Of a DNA stretch of 64,000 nucleotides, positions 1 through 10,493 are shown in pieces. Made by a program: the position numbers and the translations under genes. This DNA is from Athripsodes cinereus (Eukaryota; Arthropoda; Insecta; Trichoptera; Leptoceridae), in NCBI GenBank assembly GCA_947579605.1, contig OX388328.1:12503684-12567683 (forward strand), given 5' to 3'. Every line of letters begins with the position of its first letter. The stretch's first letter is position 1. The notes below the pieces were generated by a model. That model was not told where the DNA came from and did not search any database. It saw only the letters and a list, made by a program, of their open reading frames with translations.

Positions 1-437
1 CAGCTGGAAGAAAGAAAGAAATAAAATTGTCGCTGAGTTCCGAAATCCGCTATAACACATTTTTGAGAAATTCGATATTAAAATTCGATTAAAATTTTTG
101 GCATAAAAACCTTTTTACAATGACTTGTATACAAGTAATGCATGCAAATAATTTCCTACAATGCATATAAAACGGAAAAACAGTCAGCAAAAAACATAAG
201 AAAGTGAGTAACATAATTAGAAGTATGAAATAATAAAGAAGTCAATATAGCAAAATGTGTTTACAGACAAATAAAGAAAATTTGAATAAAAATAAAAATT
301 AGGCAAATAAAATATTTTAAGCAAACCACTTATTTAAGAGGCATTAATTATGAAACAATTTCTAGACATTTTTTTTACTTGAATTTCTATGTTTATTTGT
401 AACATGAATTTAAAATACTCCAGTACGTGTACCAACA
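1..437. other. unassigned AT-rich DNA
   Basis: No coding sequence, RNA or bounded repeat is recognised. The stretch is AT-rich with many short A runs. Confidence 0.5.
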
Positions 438-478
438 CCATTGACGAGCTTTTCAAGACTTGAAAAGCTCGTCAATGG
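438..478. repeat. perfect 20-bp-arm palindrome
   Basis: CCATTGACGAGCTTTTCAAG is followed by a single A and then its exact reverse complement. The half-site GTCATTGACGAGC recurs in the fold-back repeat near 41.1 kb, so this is probably the centre of a decayed fold-back element of that family. Confidence 0.85.
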
Positions 479-732
479 TTTAGGTACATTGAAATCAATT
501 AAAAACAATCACAAACAATAAACAGGTGAGAAATATCAAATAATAAAGTATGTAAGTTGATATAAAATCAATTTAAATAATGTTAAAAACAGTATAGTAA
601 AGTCAATCAAGTAAAAATTATACATGTATTAAATGTACTTTCCCAAAGTCAAACAAGTTTGTAAATAAATTATAAAATTGTTACAACAGTTAAATTTTAA
701 AATATATTTTGCTATTGAATGAAAATAAACTG

Positions 733-1154
733 AGCCCCTAGACAAACACGCACTTGGCGATCGACTACAAACGAATTTTCGACAATAACCGCAACAATAA
801 CGCAAAATTACACGGTACATGTATGTACACTGAGAAAAATACTCACAACGAATCATGGGAACGTACTATCAGATTAGGACCAGAGATAGTACCTACAGAC
901 GATTCATTAGTACGAATCTATAATATTTACCTATCGCAAAGAAGTCGTTGGTAAATTTACCAACAATTTGTTTGCGAAAAGTTAATATTATAGATTTGTT
1001 CTAATGAATCGTTTGTACTATCTCTGATACTAATCTGATAGTACGTACCAATGATTCGTTGTGAAATTTCGTTAGTGTTTTTCTCAGTGTAGGTAATAGT
1101 CGAAAAGTTCGCCAGTTAAGTAGTCGATCGCTAGGCACGGTTTGTCTACGGGCT
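733..1154. mobile_element. MITE-B, split by a nested MITE-A
   Basis: Terminal inverted repeats begin AGCCCCTAGACAAAC on the left and read AGCCCGTAGACAAAC on the reverse of the right end. The trinucleotide CTG flanks both ends (730-732 and 1155-1157), a 3-bp target duplication. Without the nested MITE the element is about 158 bp, close to the second copy at 38914-39060, which has the same CTG duplication. The superfamily is not assigned. Confidence 0.75.
828..1089. mobile_element. MITE-A, complete hairpin MITE with TA duplication
   Basis: The element starts CACTGAGAAAAATACT and ends with the matching inverted sequence, CTCAGTG. TA lies on both sides (826-827, 1090-1091). Nearly the whole 262 bp folds back on itself. 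A TA target and short CACTG ends suggest a Tc1/mariner-like transposase, which is inference. It carries no coding capacity. The same ends bound the 5-kb element at 11402-16417 and the interrupted copy at 25067-25992. Confidence 0.85.
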
Positions 1155-1159
1155 CTGTA

Positions 1160-1770
1160 CATTTTGTATACCTACATAAAAATAGCTCCTATTGGTCGGT
1201 TGAGTTATAGAGGATATTAAAAGACACATAAAGAAATATAGAGGGATTTTTGTCTCACCATCGTTTTTTTTTTTTGTACAAATGGTGAGTGTTTTGAAAG
1301 AAACAATTTTCTACAGTTATAGAATATTTAATTATGAATTCAACGACATATTATAATATAACTCAATATTCGTGAAAATGTGTTATAGCGTATTTCTAAA
1401 CTCGACGACACAATTAATCTAAGAATATGAAAATGCTTATTTATCTATTTATTTTTAAGACGAGCGTAAAAAAAAAACTAAATTTTCTCACTTTATTTAC
1501 AATGTCTTTGAAAGTCCCTGAAAGATGCTTCTCATTGTTATTATTATTATTTTGGACAATATTAAAGTGTCGTTTACGTGCCGAAGCACCTCAAGGACAC
1601 TGTACAATTCATAAATTCTAGGACATTACATCCACGTCATATTATAAATATACATAAATACATTGTTGTTTAAATTAAATGTCAAAACATGTTTCCTCAA
1701 TTTGTTTATTTTATTTATTTATTTCCGGCAATCCGCCGGATGCGCGTGATTTTGTACACCCACGCATCCA
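1160..1770. other. unassigned AT-rich DNA
   Basis: Contains a T10 run near 1265 and no recognisable gene or bounded repeat. Short open frames here have no coding-like features. Confidence 0.5.
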
Positions 1771-1774
1771 TCCA

Positions 1775-1915
1775 CCCCATAACGGCGTCTCTCAAAAGTG
1801 GGGTAACCAGCGAACCAACTGCTTGTAATGTAACATGCAATTCGTCATAAAGTTAAGGCATTCAGGATGGGTGGCAGAAGCTCGTCACTGCTGAATTGTA
1901 AATGTTTCTGGATTG
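1775..1915 (-). repeat. SINE-A fragment
   Basis: Diverged copy in reverse orientation: an AAGTGGGGTAACCAGC segment (3' end) is followed by ATTCAGGATGGGTGGC and CACTGCTGAATT (body). The tRNA-like head is missing, and the sequence runs straight into a LINE fragment. Confidence 0.7.
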
Positions 1916-1924
1916 GAAATGTTA

Positions 1925-2075
1925 CATCAGGCACCCAGGACTGCTCGTCACCATCGAGGAGGGCAAGACGGAAAGCAAAAATGGTAGAGGCCGGCCAAGA
2001 GACACCTATACATGTATCAATTGAAGAAGGACATGAACTGTGACACATACGTAGAACTAAAGAGACTATTAATTT
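1925..2075 (+). pseudogene. LINE-D reverse-transcriptase C-terminal scrap
   Basis: Translated on + it reads EEGKTESKNGRGRPRDTY and then hits stops and frameshifts. The NGRGRPRD motif matches the better LINE-D copy at 43420-43800 (NGRGRPRDAYMDQL). Such RGRPR tails lie downstream of the reverse-transcriptase domain in RTE-like non-LTR retrotransposons. It is non-functional. Confidence 0.65.
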
Positions 2076-2079
2076 TTAG

Positions 2080-2715
2080 GTATTTTTTACATACCCAGAA
2101 CAATACCTTGGTAATTTTCCTCTTTAACAGTGCACCGTTTCTATGACAACTACAACAGAAAGTTGTTAATATCTAGTTTCCTCTCTGCGTTCTTAATATA
2201 ACCATTAAAAGTGTGCGATACGTTTAATTATAAAACTTTGAACTAAATCTCTTTAAACACTGTGCACAGTGAAATATTCACAACCTAAATTAAATCTGAA
2301 ACATTTTATTTCAAATATATATCTATATAAAGCTCTAAATTCAGGGGTGTTAAACTATTTTATATTAGGGTCGCGATCCTTCGGGGGGTCCAACTACTAC
2401 AAACTCGCGATACTACTAGACAATCATCATTATCATTACTATCATCTGTCAACGTCCCATACACTCTATCGTCTAGAGACGCCCATCTTACATATATATA
2501 TACCTATTATGAAAGGTGGTAGCCATGGAACTACCTATCTTCATATCTACTTTTGTCTAGTACTTGTGTTTTGGTCTATGAAATATGGAGTACTTTGAAA
2601 AATGTATGTAATATAAAAAGTGTACATAAATTTCATTGAAATCCACAAGTACCTTGTGAAGTTTTTTTATTGGTTACCTTTAATATTGTTAATAAATTGT
2701 TACTACTGTTTTTTT
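2080..2715. other. unassigned
   Basis: An open frame of 109 codons at 2269-2598 has low-complexity, His/Tyr/Ser-rich composition and no recognised motif, so I do not call it a gene. No bounded repeat was recognised. Confidence 0.45.
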
Positions 2716-2887
2716 TAAGATATATCTGGGTTTTGTTATAAACCCAAATACAACCTTATAACATCTTTCGTAGTAAGCTACTAAAAGCTTCTGTTGTGAA
2801 AGGGCAGTTTGCCGGCACCTGGGATCGAACCACGGACCCCTTATTCACGAGGCCGAGACTCTACCTCCAGGCTAACGACGAACTCAA
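2716..2887 (-). repeat. SINE-B, near full length, tRNA-derived
   Basis: In reverse orientation it has a head with an A-box-like segment (TAGCCTGGAGGTAGAG), a B-box (GGTTCGATCCC) and a 3' body ending ACCCAGATATATCTT. It closely matches the copy at 48514-48682. The internal polymerase III boxes make it a tRNA-derived SINE. Confidence 0.85.
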
Positions 2888-3023
2888 CCGACTGTTTTTA
2901 TTTATTATTATTTTAATGTTTAATGTTTATCTAAATAAATATTCTAATTTTATATTGAAATGAAATCGTTATTTTTGCAACTTTGCTAAATTTCTAATAT
3001 GAGGTATCCTTTAAAAACATAAC

Positions 3024-3404
3024 TTCTTCTTCTTCTTCTTCTTCTTCAGCCGTCTCTCCACTGCTGGATGTAGGCCTCTTCTAATTTCTTCCATTTTTCT
3101 CTTCTTTGGGCTTCTCTCATCCACCTGCTACCCGCGACAGGGACAATATCATCGGCCCAACGTTTCTGAGGCCGGCCTATTCCTCTTTTCATGTCCCATG
3201 GTCTCCATCCTAGGACTCTGGGTGCCCATCTGTCTGTTCCCTGTCTGGCAACATGACCTGCCCATTGCCACTTTAGCTTGGCAATACGATCCACCACGTC
3301 GACAACTTTTGTCCGGCGTCTGATTTCTTCATTTCTGATTCTATCTCTCAGACTTATGCCTAACATTTGTCTTTCCATAGATCGCTGTGTACATTTTAAT
3401 TTAT
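3024..3404 (-). mobile_element. LINE-B (RTE-like), 5'-truncated, with 9-bp target duplication
   Basis: The minus strand encodes about 110 residues ending KLEEAYIQQWRDG, with an LKWQWAGHVAR segment and a GRPQKRW motif, followed by a (GAA)n tail. AAACATAAC flanks both ends (3015-3023 and 3405-3413), the mark of a target-primed insertion. Only the region after the reverse-transcriptase catalytic core survives, so it is dead on arrival. The same family is at 32186-32405 and 54531-55195. Confidence 0.85.
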
Positions 3405-3413
3405 AAACATAAC

Positions 3414-3968
3414 AGAAAGTGAAATATATTATACATACAATATAATAAATACATCATAATAGACCCGATTTAGTATTACATGATAAACGTAATAAAATAA
3501 CGTACCTAATAGACATCGCTGTCCCAAATACACATAATATACAAACAACCGTCGCAGAAAAAATACGTAAATATACAGAACTAGCAGGAGAAATAAAAAA
3601 TATTTGGCATTCTAGGTCCGTTTATATAATACCTTTAGTCATGTCAGCTACAGGGGTAACTCCGAAATCTTTAATAAATAATTTACAAAAATTAGATTTA
3701 CCGGTTAATTTGTACATTAAAATTCAAAAATCTATTATAATAAACATTTGTAATATTGTAAAAAAGTTTTTGAACACAGATATTTCAGGCACAATGCTGG
3801 TATTTTGAACCCGCGTTCTGAGCCTAATCCTGTATATCTGGATAGGTGAATTTTTCCCGGCATTAGACTGTTAAGTTTTTGTGTGACCACGACTGATCAT
3901 ATGGAGACTTATATGGTTGTATAGTGCTTAGAAGTGTGGATGGCAATTCTGCCGCCGCGTATAAAAAA
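3414..3968. other. unassigned
   Basis: No repeat boundaries or coding sequence that I can support. Confidence 0.4.
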
Positions 3969-4137
3969 AAGACATACGTTATCTTTGTTCCATTCAAAAG
4001 TTAAACAATTCCAATATTTATTTGTGGAATTGAAAAAAGGTACATTATATTTTTCCATAACAAAATATTTCATATATGAAGGGAACCGTATATTTTTTAT
4101 AGATATTTATTTGTGGAATTGATTGTGTGTATAATGT

Positions 4138-4643
4138 GGTGTTCTCACTTTGGCGAATATCGCCAGGCACCAAAATATCGCCAGCCATTTGAACCGTGTG
4201 AACAAAATGACAGCTAGTCTGAAACGATAAAAAAACCAGTAGAAACGATATCGTCTCGAGTTGACCACCTTCCAACTTTTCGGCCGATTGAACGATTCGC
4301 GCATGCGCAGATGTGCGCGGCGTTCGTATCTATGGTAAAGACTTTATAATCTATAAATTTTACAATGTTTCCCGCTTCGTGACAGCTGTTATCTTTGTTG
4401 TTGGTTTGTGGCGTTTGTTTCTCTACTATAACATTTTCGACTAAAAATAAACACTTCTCTCGATCTCCATCTCGACGCCATTTTGAAAACAGCGTCAAAA
4501 TCATAGCGCATCTGACAGATCGTTTCTATATTGGTGGACTGTGTGAACAGGTGTGATGATCAATGGATGTCTGGCGAATTTTGTTTTTTCGCCTGACGAT
4601 ATATTTTGAATTTCGCCTGGCGATATTCGCCAAATGTGAATAC
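4138..4643. mobile_element. MITE with GGCGAATATCGCCAGG ends
   Basis: The left end reads GGTGTTCTCACTTTGGCGAA; the right end is the inverted form, with GGTATTCACATTTGGCGAAT on the minus strand. The TIRs contain the short palindrome GGCGAATATCGCC. Its internal open frames are hairpin by-products. No target duplication was found and the superfamily is open. Confidence 0.65.
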
Positions 4644-5033
4644 CAATTACATCAAAATTTACGATATTTTCTACTTGCTGAGTTATGAAACCGAACAGTT
4701 CCATACGTATGTATATTGTGACAACTTCTCTTACTGTTTAAATATCTTTAAATATACGAATATGTCCCCTTTATTTATAGATAGTACCTATATGCGAATC
4801 AGCCCCATGATATAAGCCATCTTACTTAATGTTTTGACAATGTTACAAATGATTGTTCACACTCCCCAGAATTAGAAGTGTTGTACATATGTAGGTATTA
4901 TATATCTCTATAATGAAACAAAGGTTGACTGGAAGATAATAAATAAATTGATAGTTGAATGCACAAAAGACACAATATGTCTACTATTTAGATAAAATGA
5001 GTTCATTTTTGTTTTTTAAAGATCTATCCATCT

Positions 5034-5400
5034 ATACCCTCACGCCGTGTCCCAGGAGGGGTAGGCAGAGAGAACGGAACGCCATATAGATCTATCCTTA
5101 CATACTTCTTTCGCTTCCTCTACATTCATCCAGTTTCTCATACATGCACGCCGATTTCTCTTACTCAACACGCGGCCGTCCTTAAGGATTTGATCCACGT
5201 GCTCAAGCCACGTGGTTCTTGGCCGTCCGCGCTTCCTCAAACCCCCTCTTTCAGATAAATACATCCTCTTCGTCATTCTTTCATCTTGCATTCGCTCCAC
5301 ATGTCCAAACCATCGTAACTTATTTACACGCCTTCTATCCACAACACTCTTCTCGCATCCGCTCATTCTCCTAATATCCTCATTCTTCACTCTCATTTTT
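5034..5400 (-). pseudogene. LINE-A reverse-transcriptase C-terminus
   Basis: About 118 minus-strand residues are open: LRWFGHVERMQDERMTKRMY, then RKRGRPRTTW, then RACMRNWMNVEEAKEVCKD and a final LSAYPSWDTA. The DNA after the stop is the family 3' end (CTACCCC..CACGGCGTGAGGGTATAG on the minus strand). The reverse-transcriptase core and endonuclease are absent (5' truncation). Confidence 0.8.
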
Positions 5401-5486
5401 AAAGATATATCTGGTAATTAGTTATAAAACCAAATACAACCTTTCATAGTAAGCTAAAAGCTTGTGTTGTGATAGAGAGGTTTGCC
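5395..5486 (-). repeat. SINE-B, 3' half
   Basis: Carries the AGATATATCTGG end and the AGCTTTTAGCTTACT body on the minus strand. The tRNA-like head with its A and B boxes is missing. Confidence 0.7.
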
Positions 5487-5511
5487 TTAATATTTGTATT
5501 TACAAATTTAA

Positions 5512-5680
5512 AAATGAAGATATTCAGTGTGACGGGTGGCAACCTCATCACTGCTAAATTTAAGATGTAAAATGTCTTTATTTTTCAAACACCTGTTATT
5601 AACTATTTTTACAGTAGGACACCCGAAAACTTACGGAAAAGAGTGGTAGACCAATTTTTTGTCATGAACTTCACGGAACT
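5512..5680 (-). repeat. SINE-A, head and body
   Basis: Reverse orientation: the body (CTCATCACTGCTAAATTTAA) is followed by the tRNA-like head (GGACACCCGAAAACTTACGG, AAAGAGTGGTAGACCAATT). The LINE-A-like 3' end is missing. Confidence 0.75.
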
Positions 5681-6177
5681 TTAGATTCACAATTTTGATT
5701 TAAGATACAAAGAGATAGCTTCATTTCACAATAATGACGTAATTTCCTCCAACTAATCTAAGAGTTTCAACTCTACTTTAGCACCATGACCTCGTAGAGA
5801 GATAGTCATAAAACCATGTAATAAAATTGCATGTATGTTTAGATGTATGTCTCTAAATGTATGTAAGATATATTTCATACGATGAAACTTGCATGAGACA
5901 CTGAAATATCTCGACGATTCAGTCCCCATAACTCAAAAAGTTGAAAATATTGATTTAATTGGGAAAAAAACACAATTTACACTTCTCTTTCAATTCCACA
6001 AACAAATAACTATAAAAGAATACACGGTTCTCTAAATATATTAAATATTTAGTTATGGAAAAAAATTATGTAACTATTTTCAATTCCACAAATAAATATT
6101 TGGAATTGTTTAACTATTGAACGGAACAAAGACAACGTATGTCTACATATTATAATAACAGTGTGATTATAATAGGT

Positions 6178-6490
6178 ATACTAGTTGACCCGGCAAACAT
6201 TGTTTTACCATATACATTATTTCTAGATTACTAATATCGCTATTAAAAAATAGTGGTTGATGGTAGAAGGATGAAAATTTAGGGCTGTATGTATTTTTTA
6301 ATGCCTCTCCAAAAATACTAATGCCTCACCTCAATAAAAAAAATAAGTCGGGTTTGACCACCATTAACTTTTACGGGTATGAAAAGATGTTGGCCGATTC
6401 TTAGACCTACCCGATAAGCACACAAAATTTCATCAAAATCGGTCCAACCGTTTCGGAGGAGTATGATAACAAACACCGTGACACGAACAA
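6178..6490 (+). repeat. dispersed repeat H
   Basis: Starts ACTAGTTGACCCGGCAAACA and ends near CCGTTTCGGAGGAGTATGAT..CACCGTGACACG. An inverted-orientation copy is at 44157-44463. I recognise this as a repeat type common in arthropod genomes but cannot name its class from sequence alone. Confidence 0.7.
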
Positions 6491-6889
6491 TGGCGATTTC
6501 TCAAATATAAGACATTTCTACTTGTTGATTTATGGAACTGGATAGGTACCTACTTAGTATAAGAGACAAGCTACAAAAAAATTATATTGCAAAGAAATCT
6601 TGGTTGCGTCAAATAAGAGAATGTACAAATTTCACCGTGTGAATAGAAGTAGGTATATATTTTTATATCGCGCTTTTATCGGCATACAACTTCGGAAGTA
6701 TTCGGCAATCTTCGTAGTTGCACTATTGGAAGTCTTATTCCCGGTTGTCTGGGTCAGGGATATAAAATTGTTTGATGGTCCAAGTGAACGAGGCCCTGCA
6801 ACATAAATGTATGCACTCGCAAGCGTGGGTAATTCGAATTGCAGTTTCTTTTTTAATATATTTTATATCGTACATGAAAATATTAAAAT

Positions 6890-7065
6890 ATTAATGTTGT
6901 TGACCGAAGGTACTTGTTAAAAGTTACTAATCGCCTGATGATGGAGTCGAGAGTCTCCGAATACTAGTACGCGAAGTTAATAAGTCATTTGGAAGTTAAC
7001 TACATATTGTGTTTTTTTCAATTTTATCTTGAAAAATATTAAGATCATCTTATCACGTCATTTTT
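6890..7065 (+). repeat. ribozyme-like repeat R, copy 1
   Basis: Contains GACCGAAGGTACTTGTT, then CTGATGA (6935-6941), a GGAG/CTCC hairpin and GAAT (6959-6962), followed by TTGGAAGTTAACTA. Copies in other orientations are at 9505-9680 and around 43375-43925. The layout resembles a decayed hammerhead ribozyme core. Confidence 0.6.
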
Positions 7066-7067
7066 TA

Positions 7068-7300
7068 CAAGTAGATTGCTAGCAGACTAACTGCATTTAA
7101 TAAACAAGCAAATTGTCCTCTTCGTGTTAGTAAAATAATAAAGATATTCAGAATGAGTTGCATCTGAATCATTTCGCTGAACTTAAGATGTTAAATATTT
7201 TGTGCGTATTCTAACGAACACCTCCTTTTTACAGGACGATCAGAACCTTTCAGAAAAGAGAGGTAAACCTTTTTTGCCAGAGACTGCACGGAATATCTGC
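7068..7300 (-). repeat. SINE-A, diverged
   Basis: Both the 3' region (CTAGCAGACTAACTGCATTT) and the head (ACACCTCC..TTTACAGGACGATC) are present but heavily mutated. This suggests an old copy. Confidence 0.65.
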
Positions 7301-7794
7301 GTAAATTAAAACATAATAAGGCATTTTTACATATTCAGCAATGATAGATTTGTTACGAATCATAAATGTTTTGTTTTTTGTACTGTAGAACGTCTTTTAT
7401 GTTTATTACAAGCAGTTTATTTACTGTCTCATCTCTAGGAGATGCCGTTATAGAACAGAAAATAATTTTTAATATTTCAATTTTCTTTATAGAATTACAA
7501 TTATAGGTATTACAATTAGTGAGTAAAATCGAGCATGTCCTTATAAAAAATATGAACCTACATATTTTGAAAATCTTTCAATAGTCATGCATCTTAGGAA
7601 CTTTTACCTAATAATTATTATATTTTTAATATGTAGGCGAGGGGTTATGGTTTCAATTCGTAGTGAACAGAATGTTTCTGCTCGTTGCCGAAGTTAAATT
7701 GATTGGAATGATTAATCTGGAGTGGTTTAAAACCAAAAATATGACTCTTATTTTCATACTAAAACATTCAGGAGCAATCCGAAGATATCGTTCT

Positions 7795-7950
7795 TTCAGT
7801 ATAAAATCCCGCGCCCTTGAAAAGGATGCTCCATTAAACGGCGCCAAACACATCAGCCGACATACATAATACATACATATATATATATATGGACAATTTG
7901 TAAAGCGCCGTTTACTCATAACATGACCTCAAGGGCGCCGTTTATCGTAT
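7795..7950. repeat. CR1/L2-type LINE tail fragment
   Basis: TTGTAAAGCGCCGTTTACTC and CTCAAGGGCGCCGTTT match the 3' end of the LINE at 31577-32015. A related GGATGCTCCATTAAACG segment occurs at 7828 and again at 22788. A short (TA)n run sits between. No coding is left. Confidence 0.55.
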
Positions 7951-8550
7951 CCATCACCCGAAACTCCCAGCAAAAAGGTGTGTCTTCAGTCCTCTTGAAT
8001 AAACTTAAAAGTTTTTTTATAAAATATTCGAATTACCCAACTTTGAAATTTAATGTTATTTTTCTAGCGATATTTTTAAAAAGATTTTATGGACGTTATT
8101 TATTACAATTATAATGGAATAGTTTGCGAGGTACTACTACTAGCGCTAGTATCGCTTTCATATTTCCGTCTCTCTCGCATGCGTACTCTTCATGCATGTC
8201 GCTCTCTTTCCTTTATTGCATTTTATGATAGTCTATATAATGGCAAAAACTATATCCATCCCTTTTTATTTATCTAATGCACTATGTATATCTCTTTCTT
8301 TATTGGGTACTAGCGTTTTATTTCATACTTGAACTGATAATGTTGAAAATTTAACATTGCACATTTGATGGACTTTTTCAATATTTTTATTTTATCAACA
8401 CATCCCATATCATTAAATGATATTTATTTATTTAATAATTATATTACATTTTAACATTCTGTACGCATCTGGAGCTGTAATTCAGTTATGCTATAGAGAC
8501 TGTAATCCTGGATTAGTCAAGTCTTGAGAATATACCTATTCTACTCCTAA
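7951..8550. other. unassigned AT-rich DNA
   Basis: Two short open frames (about 62 codons each) at 7923-8277 show no motif. No bounded repeat was recognised. Confidence 0.4.
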
Positions 8551-8552
8551 CC

Positions 8553-8650
8553 TATTCCATCACGGCACATCCCACAAGTGGAGTGGCCAACAGACTAGCT
8601 ACGTTTAATAAACATGCAAGCTGTCCTCTCCGTGTGCTGGAACGTGTAAT
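8553..8650 (-). repeat. SINE-A, LINE-like 3' part
   Basis: CCATCACGGCACATCCCACA and AACATGCAAGCTGTCCTCTC are well conserved. The head is missing. Confidence 0.75.
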
Positions 8651-8690
8651 TACTACCTTAAGAATTATCTATTTGTTTTACTCTTGTATC

Positions 8691-8950
8691 CCGTGGAGCA
8701 TCCGGTAAAGAATTGGTCTCCCACTCTTCTGCGTAAGTTTTCGAGTGTCCTGTAAAAGGCAGGTGTTCGAAAAAATTGAGACATTTTACATCTTAAATTC
8801 AGCGATGAGGTTTGCCACCCATCCTGAATGTCGTGATTTTATATTGGCACGGAGAGGACAGTTTTCATGTTTCTTACATGCAGCTGATCTGCTGGCTACC
8901 CCACCTGTGGGATGTGCCGTGATGGTATAATAATAAAAATAAAAATAATA
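8691..8950 (+). repeat. SINE-A, full-length reference copy
   Basis: The head CCGTGGAGCATCCGGTAAAG (8691-8710) followed by AATTGGTCTCC resembles a tRNA D-arm and anticodon arm, with TGGAGCATCCGG as an A-box candidate. TTTTCGAGTGTCC (about 8739-8751) resembles a B-box. The body follows (GCAGGTGTTCGAA, CAGCGATGAGG, CCATCCTGAATGTC, GGCACGGAGAGGACAG). The 3' end is GGCTACCCCACCTGTGGGAT..GCCGTGATGGTATA with an (AATAAA)-rich tail. That 3' end resembles the LINE-A 3' end. Call: tRNA-related SINE with a LINE-derived tail; I know no published name for it. Confidence 0.75.
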
Positions 8951-9504
8951 ATTATCTATGGTTACATTTTTGACAGCTGTAATCTATGCAAATGCTTCTT
9001 TTATCAATTACCTTTCTCTAAATAAATTCGCTTCCTCTTCAGTTCCGACGATTTTAATTTTTAACCCGATTTACATTTCTCCAGATCATTGTTGCAGGTC
9101 AACACCGTGTATACAAAAAATAGAACATTTCGTGTGATGGATGGCTGCGTTCGTAGGTAGGTAAGTTAACTCAATTAGGGCACGGTTCCTAAATAGAGGA
9201 GGCTTGTTTTCACCATTGGCTTCTTAAAAAGCGATGAAAAATAAAGCAAGAAGAAGTATGCGTTTCATTTTGCTTCATCTCTGTACTCTTCACACCTCAG
9301 CCTTCTGTTATTCTCCAATTTGTATATATACCTACTCGTAATTATTTTTCTTTGACATTAATTTTATGTTTGATTTTGTATTTTTTGATATTCTGTCCAA
9401 ATTTTGTGTATTTTTTTATTGTTCTTGTTTGTATTCAATAAATTTTCTTGCTTTCAAAAGGGGCATTGAAATAGGAGTAACTAAATATTAAAAATATTCC
9501 GGAA
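8951..9504. other. unassigned
   Basis: No gene or bounded repeat. A GAAGAAG run near 9250 may be a stray LINE tail. Confidence 0.4.
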
Positions 9505-9680
9505 TTTCGATGTTATTAACCGAAGGTACTTGTTGGAAAATTTCAAGATAAATTGAAAAAAAACACAGTATATAGTTAACTTCCAAATGACTTTTATTAA
9601 CTTCGCGTACTATTATTTGGAGACTCTCGACTCTATCATCAGGCGATTAGTAAAAAGTGAAATAAGATACAGAAACAAGC
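9505..9680 (-). repeat. ribozyme-like repeat R, copy 2
   Basis: Inverted relative to copy 1: the complement of CTGATGA lies at 9636-9642, next to the GAGTCGAGAGTCTCC hairpin, and AACCGAAGGTACTTGTTGG lies at the other end. The G of the downstream GAA has changed here, so the ribozyme-like core is broken. Confidence 0.6.
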
Positions 9681-10427
9681 AGTATTTATAGAATTTGAAC
9701 AAAAGAATATTGGGAGAAGCCCGTGTTGATAAGAAAGTAATATTATAATTCATTAAATATTCATTTATTATTAAAATATTCCCATTGTTATTAAAGATTC
9801 CCATGAAGGTGGTTTTTAGCCGGTTGGCTCTTTAAGTCCGCCCGTGTGGACAATAATAATTGTCCAACAATTGACCAAAATTGTTTTGGCTTCAATTTGC
9901 TGAAAATAGGAATCGACGACTCCAGAAATATCTGGTTGTGAGGTGGGTTTCCCTTCAATATCAATTCTGCTAAGAATTAAATGTGTAAGAATAGGTAGAT
10001 ATTTTTATTACTAAGCCACCCAATACTTACATTTATGATTTAATATTGTATAAAAGAGTATTTTAGTTTCTTTATATCTCTACCAGCTTCAGATTTAGCT
10101 ATGTGCGGAAATTTCTCACTACAACCATCTATTGGAAAAAAATATTTTTTTTTTTTTTAGAAAATTATCGTCCTAGATATTTAATTTAAGCCAATAATGG
10201 AGTAGTTATTTTGGGAGAATGTATACAACATTTTTTAAGGAAACCACACTATCTGACATATCAAAACATTTCTCCAAATATAGACATATTACACAATATA
10301 ACGTACGCTGAATTTGTAAGGAAGGCGGAAACACTATTATAATTTTTTGTGATCTCTGAGATCGCATTGGCTGAAAGCTGTAATGACCCCAGTAGAATGT
10401 GATGTCTTTTCAATAATAATAACGATT
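9681..10427. other. unassigned
   Basis: AT-rich with a T-run near 10150. No feature that I can support. Confidence 0.4.
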
Positions 10428-10493
10428 ATTAAATGCAGTTTTAGCCTACTGGCTGGCTACACCACTTGTGTGAGTTAACGTGATGGTATAGAT
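10428..10493 (+). repeat. SINE-A 3' fragment, target of a hAT insertion
   Basis: TACTGGCTGGCTACACCACT..GTGATGGTATA is the SINE-A 3' end. The hAT element starts directly after GTATAGAT. Confidence 0.75.

Larger units (their letters stand above)
3969..6142. mobile_element. ~2.2-kb element with ~170-bp terminal inverted repeats
   Basis: The left arm (about 3969-4130) starts AGACATACGTTATCTTTG; the right arm (about 5990-6142) is its inverted copy, ending with the complement of AGACATACGTTGTCTTTG. Both arms carry the motif TTATTTGTGGAATTG twice. The interior holds a MITE (4138-4643), a LINE-A fragment (5034-5400) and SINE pieces (5395-5680). No transposase is visible and no target duplication was identified. 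Confidence 0.6.
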
